From contig CANGOY010000040.1 of assembly GCA_947455585.1 (NCBI GenBank), positions 1 to 11,544 of the forward strand: a DNA stretch of 11,544 bases, read 5' to 3'. A program made the position numbers and the translations under genes. The notes under the pieces are model-generated. The model was not told the DNA's origin. It searched no databases and worked only from the letters and a program-made list of their open reading frames with translations. The stretch is from Comamonadaceae bacterium (GTDB lineage: Bacteria > Pseudomonadota > Gammaproteobacteria > Burkholderiales > Burkholderiaceae_C). Of the stretch, positions 1 through 5,091 are shown piece after piece (position 1 is the first letter of the stretch; each line of letters opens with the position of its first letter).

Positions 1-141
1 AGCGATGGCAAAGCACTGGCCAACGCCCTGCTCAAGCTCTACCAAGACAACGCCTCCACCCTCACGCCCGACCCTTGGTATGTGGCGTTTTACTACTCGC
101 ACCCGCCTGCTTCACAGCGCTTGGCGCGGATGGCTGCATGA
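1..141 (+). CDS. M48-family metallopeptidase, C-terminal end only
   Basis: Frame 1 is open from the first base to a TGA at 139-141 and gives 46 residues. The end reads DPWYVAFYYSHPPASQRLAR, which resembles the conserved C-terminus of Ste24/CAAX-prenyl-protease-like M48 peptidases, where a tyrosine-rich stretch is followed by SHPP and a short amphipathic tail. The zinc-binding HEXXH motif and the membrane segments would lie upstream, outside the window, so the catalytic state cannot be judged. Members of this family are integral membrane zinc proteases. The last codons overlap the rsgA start codon (ATGA), which suggests co-transcription and translational coupling with rsgA. The assignment rests on a short tail, so family membership is likely but not proven. 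Confidence 0.7.
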   Translation, partial: SDGKALANALLKLYQDNASTLTPDPWYVAFYYSHPPASQRLARMAA

Positions 142-1025
142 AGCAAACCGGCTTAGTGGTAGCCAGCCACGGACGACACTGCGTGGTGGAGACGCCCGAT
201 GGTGAGCGCCGCATTTGCCACCCGCGTGGCAAGAAAAGCCAAGTGGTGGTGGGCGACCGCGTGCAATGGTTGGCCAGCACCGACGAGGGCACCATCGAAA
301 AAGTGGAGCCACGACACAACTTGTTTTACAGACAAGATGAAATTCGCACCAAGTCATTCGCAGCCAACTTAGACCAAGTGTTGATTCTGTTGGCCGCTGA
401 GCCCGAGTTCTCAGAAATGCAGCTCACGCGAGCTTTGATTGCTGCGGAAGCCGAACATATCAAGCCCATCATCGTGCTCAACAAGCGTGATTTGACTGAG
501 CTGCATACACGAGCCTTCGCCCGCCTTGAGCCTTACGTGAAGATGGGCTACACCGTGCTGCAAGGCGCATTTAAATCAGGTGATTTAGGCGACTTGCCTG
601 AACGCCTAAAACACAAAACCACCTTGGTACTTGGCCCCTCGGGCACTGGCAAAAGCACGCTCATCAATTCTCTTGTGCCCAACGCCAATGTGGCCACGGC
701 AGAGATTTCGCAAGCGCTCAACTCAGGAAAACACACGACAACATCGACCACCTGGCACTGGGTCGATGCTGAGCGCAAAACAGGATTGATTGACTCACCG
801 GGCTTTCAAGAGTTTGGGGTGCATCACATCGATGCCATGCAGTTGGCGGCCTACATGCCTGACTTCAAACCGCATGTGACCAATTGCAAGTTTTACAACT
901 GCACGCATTTGCACGAGCCTTCATGTGGTGTGCAAGACGCAGTAGCTGCTGGGGCCATCAGCCCCTCGCGTTACAAGCTTTACGGTATGTTGTTTTCCGA
1001 GCTTACGCAGCCAGTGAATTACTAG
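138..1025 (+). CDS. rsgA: Ribosome small-subunit-dependent GTPase RsgA
   Basis: The product is 295 residues, close to the usual RsgA length. RsgA is a circularly permuted GTPase that binds the 30S subunit late in assembly and checks the decoding centre; it acts in the cytosol. An N-terminal OB-fold occupies roughly residues 1-65. The permuted G motifs follow in the family order: G4 NKRD at 115-118, G1 GPSGTGKST at 166-174 and G3 DSPG at 219-222. The C-terminal zinc knuckle is intact, with Cys250, Cys255, His257 and Cys263. I chose the ATG at 138 because MKQTGLVVAS matches the OB-fold start and because it overlaps the upstream stop as ATGA. The open frame continues back to 75, but those 21 extra residues lie inside the peptidase gene and look non-native. 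The gene ends in TAG, facing the convergent membrane-protein gene. Confidence 0.97.
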   Translation: MKQTGLVVASHGRHCVVETPDGERRICHPRGKKSQVVVGDRVQWLASTDEGTIEKVEPRHNLFYRQDEIRTKSFAANLDQVLILLAAEPEFSEMQLTRALIAAEAEHIKPIIVLNKRDLTELHTRAFARLEPYVKMGYTVLQGAFKSGDLGDLPERLKHKTTLVLGPSGTGKSTLINSLVPNANVATAEISQALNSGKHTTTSTTWHWVDAERKTGLIDSPGFQEFGVHHIDAMQLAAYMPDFKPHVTNCKFYNCTHLHEPSCGVQDAVAAGAISPSRYKLYGMLFSELTQPVNY

Positions 1026-1034
1026 CCTGTGAAG

Positions 1035-1070
1035 GGGTCATCAGCGCACGATTCAATGTTGCGCTGACCC
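1035..1070. terminator. Hairpin between convergent rsgA and the CobD-like gene
   Basis: TCAGCGCA (1041-1048) pairs with TGCGCTGA (1060-1067) around an 11-base loop. GGG (1035-1037) and CCC (1068-1070) extend the stem past a three-base bulge. It fills most of the 52-base gap between two convergent stop codons, which is where a shared bidirectional terminator would be expected. Neither side has a convincing run of T, so efficient intrinsic termination is uncertain. Confidence 0.45.
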
Positions 1071-1077
1071 TTGGGGT

Positions 1078-2034
1078 TTAGCCCAATAAGCGGGCCAAAG
1101 TAAGCAAGGCCAGCAGCACCATCCACAATACGACGCTGCGCCAAACTAAACCCACCACGCTAGACAAATGCGCCATCTCTGGCGTGCGACCTGGGGTGCT
1201 TTCGCTGTCTTGGGTCTCGTCGTTGTCACCTGCACGCAGAGCTTCGCCGCCCAAGCGAACTGTGAGTGCCCCCGCTGTGGCTGCCAACACCACGCCGTCG
1301 TTGTCATCAGGAAAACGCTGTGCATGATTACGCCAGCAGTCGATGGCTTCTTCAAAATTACCCACCACGGCAAAAGCCACAGCGGTCAAGCGGGCGGGCA
1401 ACCAATCCACACGACGCCACGCTTCGCGTGCGGCGTTTTGCAAGGTGTCGCTCACCCAGCCTTTGGTGGCTTTGGGTTGCGCTTGCCATGCATGAGACAC
1501 CATGTCGCTCATGCGGTAAATCACAGCACCTGCAGGTCCAAAACCCAAGGCCGCCAAAACCGAGAACCAAGTGAGCACACCAAACACGTGGTGATGCGCC
1601 GAGAGCACCGAATGCTCAATCACATGACGAAGCAATTCGCTGCGCGGCAAGTTGTCCACTTCAACGTGTTGCCACTCGGCCAGCAGCTCACGCGCCAAGC
1701 GCTCGTCGCCCACATCCAAGGCATCACGAATGTCAGTGAAGTGGTGGCTGAATTGGCGAAAACCCAAGGTGACGTACAACACCGCCACACTCCAAATCAT
1801 GGCTACAGGCCAGCCAAAAATACCAATCAAAACCCAATGCGCCACCGTGGCAATAACCGCGGGCAGCCCTACCGCCAATGACCAAGTGGTCCACGCCAAA
1901 CGCGGATGGCCAGCATCCAAAGTCTGGCTGATCCAATTGACCCATGTGCGCACGGTGCCGTGTACCCAATTGCCGCGCACCAAAGGACGGGCTTGTTCAA
2001 TCAACAACGCAAGGAGCAGGGATAGAAAACTCAT
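1078..2034 (-). CDS. CobD/CbiB-family (AmpE-like) integral membrane protein
   Basis: The product is 318 residues with hydrophobic segments near residues 3-14, 50-95 (two spans), 148-180 and 290-316. It has the general pattern of the CobD/CbiB and AmpE proteins: an N-terminal LLLALLIEQARP stretch, a GPAGAVIYR motif in the middle, WLPARLTA, and AATAGALTVRLGG before the last span. CbiB/CobD makes adenosylcobinamide by adding aminopropanol to cobyrate, while AmpE is a membrane protein linked to beta-lactamase signalling; both belong to related families. No cobalamin gene is nearby and the neighbours are a Nudix hydrolase and ribosomal genes, so a role in B12 synthesis is doubtful here. It lies 39 bases downstream of the Nudix gene and is probably co-transcribed with it. 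Its start codon is an ATG with only a weak ribosome-binding site. Family confident, function unknown. Confidence 0.82.
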   Translation of the reverse strand: MSFLSLLLALLIEQARPLVRGNWVHGTVRTWVNWISQTLDAGHPRLAWTTWSLAVGLPAVIATVAHWVLIGIFGWPVAMIWSVAVLYVTLGFRQFSHHFTDIRDALDVGDERLARELLAEWQHVEVDNLPRSELLRHVIEHSVLSAHHHVFGVLTWFSVLAALGFGPAGAVIYRMSDMVSHAWQAQPKATKGWVSDTLQNAAREAWRRVDWLPARLTAVAFAVVGNFEEAIDCWRNHAQRFPDDNDGVVLAATAGALTVRLGGEALRAGDNDETQDSESTPGRTPEMAHLSSVVGLVWRSVVLWMVLLALLTLARLLG

Positions 2035-2073
2035 GCTCGAATGATAGCGGCAGGTACTAGCAATTTAAGCGCC

Positions 2074-2748
2074 TCAAGCCTGCAAGAAGCGGTAAAAGTT
2101 GCGCAGCATGCCGGCAGTAGCCCCCCATACAAAACGCAGCTGCTCGCCGTCTTGGTAAGGCATAGACAACCATTCGCGGGTCACACCCTCAAACTCGTAG
2201 CGGTGCCAGCGGTGATTGGCAGGGTTCATCAAATAAGCCAAAGGCACTTCAAATGCACACGACACCTCATGGGTGTTGAGCTGCAGCGTCATAGCGGGCG
2301 AAATCAAGGCCACCACGGGCGTCACATAAAAGGCAGAACCTGTCACGTACTCGGGCAAGGTACCGAGCACCTGCACATGACGGGCGTCTAGCCCCACCTC
2401 TTCTTGTGCTTCACGCAAGGCAGTCGCGGCCATATTGGCATCGCCCTCGTCACACTTGCCACCTGCAAATGCAATTTGCCCCGCGTGCGTAGACATGTGC
2501 GAGGGGCGCTGGGTCAGCAACACCGTAGGCTCGTCGCGCATGACTAGGCCTAACAGCACCGCAGCTTGGGCAGGTGCACGGTCCATGAACTTGCGCTCGC
2601 GCACCAGTTCGGGCTGCCACACGGGTGGGTTGGTAAACCGTGCTTGCAATGCATCAGGCGTGAGGTGCTGGGTAGGCACGGCTGCCAAATGCGCGTCCAC
2701 TTGGAACACGGGCACTTGTTGGGGGTCAAAGGCTGGGAGTTGGGACAT
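2074..2748 (-). CDS. Nudix hydrolase, CoA pyrophosphatase (NudL-like)
   Basis: The product is 224 residues from the ATG at 2748. The Nudix box runs from about residue 96 to 120: GGKCDEGD followed by LREAQEEVGL, with the REXXEE core that binds divalent metal. Just before it, LLTQRP and HAGQIAF (residues 77-94) match the CoA-type signature (LLTxR...GQ...GG) that marks enzymes splitting coenzyme A or acyl-CoA into phosphopantetheine forms and 3',5'-ADP. Two usual residues differ: Ser replaces the Arg normally found in the signature (about residue 86), and FAGG replaces FPGG. The frame stays open to a GTG at 2760, but that codon sits inside a terminator stem, so I prefer the ATG. The GGTGG upstream, the only ribosome-binding candidate, is also part of that stem. 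Likely cytosolic, in CoA or nucleotide housekeeping; substrate not proven. Confidence 0.88.
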   Translation of the reverse strand: MSQLPAFDPQQVPVFQVDAHLAAVPTQHLTPDALQARFTNPPVWQPELVRERKFMDRAPAQAAVLLGLVMRDEPTVLLTQRPSHMSTHAGQIAFAGGKCDEGDANMAATALREAQEEVGLDARHVQVLGTLPEYVTGSAFYVTPVVALISPAMTLQLNTHEVSCAFEVPLAYLMNPANHRWHRYEFEGVTREWLSMPYQDGEQLRFVWGATAGMLRNFYRFLQA

Positions 2749-2750
2749 AG

Positions 2751-2785
2751 AAAAAGCCACCGCAAGCTTTCACTTGGGGTGGCTT
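2751..2785 (-). terminator. Rho-independent terminator of rplS, against the Nudix start
   Basis: Read on the minus strand, AAGCCACC (2785-2778) pairs with GGTGGCTT (2761-2754), and inside it CAAG (2776-2773) pairs with CTTG (2766-2763) around a six-base loop. Five T residues (2755-2751) follow the stem directly. This is a textbook intrinsic terminator 20 bases after the rplS stop codon. Its T-run ends two bases before the ATG of the Nudix gene, and its distal arm contains that gene's only Shine-Dalgarno-like sequence, GGTGG. Confidence 0.87.
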
Positions 2786-2805
2786 CTAAGCAAGGTGAGA
2801 CCTGC

Positions 2806-3201
2806 TTATTTAGCGGCTGCTGCTGCTTTGAGCGCTGCGGCCGACTTGCTGACCAATTTTTCTTTGATACGAGCAGACTTACCGCTACGGTCACGCAAGT
2901 AGTACAACTTGGCACGACGCACATCACCGCGACGCTTGACTTCGATGCTCGCGATCAATGGGCTGTAAGTTTGGAACGTACGCTCCACGCCTTCGCCGCT
3001 AGACATTTTGCGAACTGTGAAGCCGCTGTTGAGGCCACGGTTACGCTTAGCGATCACCACACCTTCGTAGGCCTGCACACGCTTGCGTGTACCTTCAACC
3101 ACGTTGACGCTCACAATGACTGTGTCGCCAGGTGCGAATTCGGGGATAACTTTGGCGAGGCGAGCAATTTCTTCTGCCTCGAGAGTTTGGATCAGGTTCA
3201 T
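2806..3201 (-). CDS. rplS: 50S ribosomal protein L19 (bL19)
   Basis: The product is 131 residues, somewhat longer than the E. coli protein because of an Ala/Lys-rich C-terminal tail (SAAALKAAAAAK). L19 sits at the interface of the 30S and 50S subunits. The signature features are all present: PEFAPGDTVIV near residues 20-30, KRVQAYEGVVIAKRNRG near 40-56, FTVRKMSSGEGVERTF near 61-76, and RRAKLYYLRDRSGKSARIKE near 95-114. The start is clear: an ATG at 3201 with AGAGGA (3211-3206) at good spacing. It is the last gene of rpsP-rimM-trmD-rplS and has its own promoter across the trmD stop. A strong terminator follows. Confidence 0.98.
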   Translation of the reverse strand: MNLIQTLEAEEIARLAKVIPEFAPGDTVIVSVNVVEGTRKRVQAYEGVVIAKRNRGLNSGFTVRKMSSGEGVERTFQTYSPLIASIEVKRRGDVRRAKLYYLRDRSGKSARIKEKLVSKSAAALKAAAAAK

Positions 3202-3205
3202 GTTT

Positions 3206-3289
3206 TCCTCTAAAGGATCTTGGTCGCGCTACACAAAAGGCTTCTTGCAACAAAGGCGCGAAGCGGCCGACCAGAGGATCGAAAAGCCT
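3206..3289 (-). promoter_or_regulatory. rplS: rplS leader with possible Shine-Dalgarno sequestration
   Basis: The predicted leader from the internal promoter is about 85 bases. TCCTCT (3278-3273) is an exact complement of the rplS ribosome-binding site AGAGGA (3211-3206). The overlapping TGGTCG (3273-3268) is an exact complement of CGACCA (3226-3221). These two pairings share base 3273 and could not both form fully. AGGCTT (3289-3284) can also pair with AAGCCT (3243-3238). Such switching would suit ribosomal-protein autoregulation, but short complements arise by chance in a leader of this size, so this is only suggestive. Confidence 0.3.
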
Positions 3290-3301
3290 ACCATTATAGC
3301 G
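3281..3301 (-). promoter_or_regulatory. rplS: Internal rplS promoter, overlapping the trmD stop codon
   Basis: A perfect -10 hexamer TATAAT lies at 3298-3293 on the minus strand, and its TAA is the trmD stop codon (3296-3294). The surrounding 21 bases (3301-3281) match the region upstream of rpsP (5008-4988) at 20 of 21 positions, including the AGGCTTTTC at the likely transcript start. No clear -35 sits at 17 bases; TTGAAA (3317-3312) is only 13 bases away. TTTTGA...TCAAAA on the plus strand (3304-3319) forms an inverted repeat in the -35 region. A dedicated promoter would let L19 be made in far greater amount than the tRNA methyltransferase encoded just upstream. Confidence 0.68.
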
Positions 3302-4055
3302 AGTTTTGAGCTTTCAAAATAGCCTCATCTTGCGCTGTGAGCTTAGACTCAGCGCGAGCCGCGTCAATCAGCTCTGGGCGCAGGCGAGCCGTCAACTGCA
3401 AACGCTGGTCACGACGCCAGCACTCGATGTTGATGTGATGGCCCGACACTAGAACGGGAGGCACGCCCTGCCCTTCCCATTGCTCGGGACGGGTGTAATG
3501 CGGGCAGTCCAGCAAACCGTCTAAAGCGGGGTTAAAACTGTCTAACTGGTGGCTGCCCTCGTCGTTGAGCACGCCTGGTTGCAAGCGAGCCACGGCATCG
3601 AGCAAAGTCATGGCGGCCAATTCGCCGCCCGACAACACAAAGTCACCCACGCTGATTTGGGCATCCACATGGGTGTCGATGAAGCGTTGGTCCACGCCTT
3701 CATATCGGCCACACAGCAACACAGCGCCTTGACTGTCAGACCAGCGCTGCACGCCTGCGTGACGCAAGGTTTCACCAATCGGCGAAAACAACACCAACGG
3801 GGCCACATCACGGCCTTGGCCACGGTCAGCACGAATGGCCGTCAAACAAGCGGCCAAAGGCTCGGGCATCATCACCATGCCAGGACCGCCGCCAAAGGGA
3901 CGGTCGTCCACACGGCGGTAATTGCCTTCGGCGTAATCACGGGGGTTCCACAGACGCACATCCACCAGCCCAGCCTCGTAGGCGCGACGCGTGATGCCGA
4001 TTTTTAAAAACGGCTCAAACAGCTCTGGAAACAGGGTGATGATGTCAAAGCGCAT
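3294..4055 (-). CDS. trmD: tRNA (guanine-N1-)-methyltransferase TrmD
   Basis: The product is 253 residues, a typical TrmD length. TrmD transfers a methyl group from S-adenosylmethionine to N1 of guanosine 37, next to the anticodon, and so prevents +1 frameshifting. It is a SPOUT-fold dimer with a deep trefoil knot at the SAM site. The N-terminus MRFDIITLFPE is canonical. RPFGGGPGM lies at 52-60, the knot motif LLCGRYEGVDQR at 113-124, SVGDFVLSGGELAAM at 135-149, and DGLLDCPHYTRP, which contains the conserved catalytic Asp, at 179-190. The start is an ATG at 4055, 24 bases after the rimM stop, with AAGG upstream. Its TAA stop is embedded in the -10 box of the rplS promoter. Confidence 0.98.
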   Translation of the reverse strand: MRFDIITLFPELFEPFLKIGITRRAYEAGLVDVRLWNPRDYAEGNYRRVDDRPFGGGPGMVMMPEPLAACLTAIRADRGQGRDVAPLVLFSPIGETLRHAGVQRWSDSQGAVLLCGRYEGVDQRFIDTHVDAQISVGDFVLSGGELAAMTLLDAVARLQPGVLNDEGSHQLDSFNPALDGLLDCPHYTRPEQWEGQGVPPVLVSGHHINIECWRRDQRLQLTARLRPELIDAARAESKLTAQDEAILKAQNSL

Positions 4056-4079
4056 GGCTATGGCCTTAGACGGGCAGAT

Positions 4080-4643
4080 TTAGTAATCGGGCTGCCAATC
4101 GGCGGTGATGCGGCGTGCGGCCAAATCGACGGTGTCGATGTAGGCAGACACAAAGGGAATCATGCGCTCTTGGGCCTTACCCTCTTCCTCGTAAGCAAGC
4201 ACTAACACGGTTTGTGGACCGGTGTGCAACAGCTCACGCACAGCGCCAAGTGCTACGCCTTCGCGGTTGACCACATCTAGACCAATCAAATCGACCCAGT
4301 AGTACTCGTCTGTCGCGGGGGTAGGAAAACTGGCACGCGACACAAAAATGCGTGCGCCTTTGAGCAGTTCTGCAGTGTTGCGGTCGGGCACCTCTTGGGC
4401 CGTGGCCACCACAGAATCAGAGTGTTCTTTGGCTTCGATGATTTTCAGAAGCACGGTGCCCGCAAATGTTTTGGCACCTCTTTCCGAGGGTTGTAAAAAC
4501 CAACGCTTGGAAGAAAAAAGCGCTTCCGGAGAAGCGCTGTGGGGCAAGACCTTGAACCAGCCTTTGATGCCCCAAGCATCCGCAATGCGCCCAACCTCGA
4601 TGGCGTCCGCAGGAAGTTCTGCGGACTCAAGGTTCAGCATCAT
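4080..4643 (-). CDS. rimM: Ribosome maturation factor RimM
   Basis: The product is 187 residues from the ATG at 4643. RimM binds ribosomal protein S19 and helps mature the 3' (head) domain of the 30S subunit. Residues about 14-102 form the N-terminal beta-barrel domain, beginning IEVGRIADAWGIKGWFKV. Residues about 113-187 form the PRC-barrel: EYYWVDLIGLDV, a GAVRELLHTGPQ turn, and the late MIPFVSAYID motif. The frame is also open to a TTG at 4661, but AAAGG lies seven bases before the tandem ATGATG at 4643/4640, so the first of those two ATGs is the better start. The gap to rpsP is 18 bases. Together with trmD it places three ribosome or decoding functions under the rpsP promoter. Confidence 0.96.
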   Translation of the reverse strand: MMLNLESAELPADAIEVGRIADAWGIKGWFKVLPHSASPEALFSSKRWFLQPSERGAKTFAGTVLLKIIEAKEHSDSVVATAQEVPDRNTAELLKGARIFVSRASFPTPATDEYYWVDLIGLDVVNREGVALGAVRELLHTGPQTVLVLAYEEEGKAQERMIPFVSAYIDTVDLAARRITADWQPDY

Positions 4644-4661
4644 TGCATTGCCTTTGTTCAA

Positions 4662-4916
4662 TTAAGCAGCAACCTTGGCGGCAGCTTGCTTGACCAAACG
4701 GATCACGGTTGGCGAACATTGTGCGCCCACGCTGGTCCAGTGGTTCAAACGGTCGTGCGCAACGCGCAAACCTTCAGCTTGGCCTTTGGCGATTGGGTTG
4801 TAAAAACCAATGCGCTCAATGAAACGGCCGTCGCGACGATCGCGCTTGTCGGCAACAACAATGTTAAAAAACGGACGGGCTTTAGAACCGCCGCGTGAAA
4901 GTCGGATGACGACCAT
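4662..4916 (-). CDS. rpsP: 30S ribosomal protein S16 (bS16)
   Basis: The product is 84 residues, the usual size. S16 is an early-binding 30S protein that stabilises the 16S rRNA body. The N-terminus MVVIRLSRGGSKARPFFNIV and RDGRFIERIGFYNP near residues 28-41 are diagnostic. The end is an Ala/Lys-rich KQAAAKVAA. I chose the ATG at 4916 because it gives the canonical protein start and has GAAGGA (4928-4923) six bases upstream; the frame stays open to 4958, but that extension is leader sequence. It is the first gene of the translation cluster, under a strong promoter ending at 4988 and after a structured leader. Confidence 0.97.
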   Translation of the reverse strand: MVVIRLSRGGSKARPFFNIVVADKRDRRDGRFIERIGFYNPIAKGQAEGLRVAHDRLNHWTSVGAQCSPTVIRLVKQAAAKVAA

Positions 4917-4927
4917 GATGAATCCTT

Positions 4928-4992
4928 CGGGTGGAATTTTTTTCAACGTTTGAGACACGCGCTAAGCCACCCGGCCTGCGACACGTTGAAAA
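4928..4992 (-). promoter_or_regulatory. rpsP: rpsP leader: 10-bp hairpin with a competing pairing at the RBS
   Basis: On the minus strand TTTTCAACGT (4992-4983) is the perfect reverse complement of ACGTTGAAAA (4949-4940). Within the enclosed 33 bases, CGGGTGG (4973-4967) is a perfect complement of CCACCCG (4934-4928), which lies outside the hairpin and ends on the first base of the ribosome-binding site. The second pairing therefore makes either a pseudoknot or an alternative fold. A 10-bp perfect repeat in about 75 bases is unlikely by chance; the 7-bp one is less secure. The first arm starts inside the shared 21-base promoter box, so the hairpin is near the 5' end of the transcript. Confidence 0.5.
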
Positions 4993-5028
4993 GCCTTCCA
5001 TTATAGCGCTCAATCTCAAGCGACCCAA
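4988..5028 (-). promoter_or_regulatory. rpsP: Promoter of rpsP-rimM-trmD(-rplS)
   Basis: A perfect TATAAT (5005-5000) lies 17 bases downstream of TTGGGT (5028-5023), a partial -35 match. The 21 bases around and after the -10 (5008-4988) recur at the rplS promoter with one change. The predicted start near 4994-4993 leaves a leader of about 77 bases. The -35 element overlaps the T-run of the pit terminator hairpin, so the two units are packed without spare sequence. Confidence 0.75.
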
Positions 5029-5074
5029 AAACAAGCAAGCACCGCGGGTTGCCCCTGCGGTGCTTGCTTGTTTT
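5028..5074 (-). terminator. Strong terminator of the phosphate-transport operon
   Basis: The arms AAAACAAGCAAGCACCGC (5028-5045) and its complement (5057-5074) form an 18-bp perfect stem with an 11-base spacer. The stem can extend by GGG pairing with CCC. On the minus strand the hairpin ends in a run of five T residues (5031-5027). It starts 18 bases after the pit stop codon and isolates pit from the rpsP promoter. The plus strand also carries TTTT after the stem, so it could work in both directions. Confidence 0.92.
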
Positions 5075-5091
5075 GTGCATCACGAAACGGC

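Noticed and set aside
75..137. A 21-residue hydrophobic N-terminal extension of RsgA, looking like a signal peptide.
   Set aside because: It lies entirely inside the peptidase gene in another frame. RsgA is cytosolic, and the ATG at 138 gives the canonical start with an ATGA overlap.
1168..1881. A 237-residue plus-strand frame opposite the CobD-like gene.
   Set aside because: It is rich in His, Gln and Thr with no hydrophobic core or recognisable motif, as expected of the reverse strand of a conserved membrane protein gene in GC-rich DNA.
2566..3213. A 215-residue plus-strand frame across the Nudix gene, terminator and rplS.
   Set aside because: It is antisense to two conserved genes and would run through a strong terminator stem; no motif supports it.
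4917..4958. An N-terminal extension of S16 by 14 residues.
   Set aside because: S16 starts at MVVIRL, and GAAGGA is correctly spaced for the ATG at 4916. The extension lies in the leader hairpin.
5028..5074. The 18-bp inverted repeat as a transposon end or attachment site.
   Set aside because: It has a short loop, a T-run at the 3' end and an exact position just after pit, all typical of an intrinsic terminator, and there is no transposase nearby.
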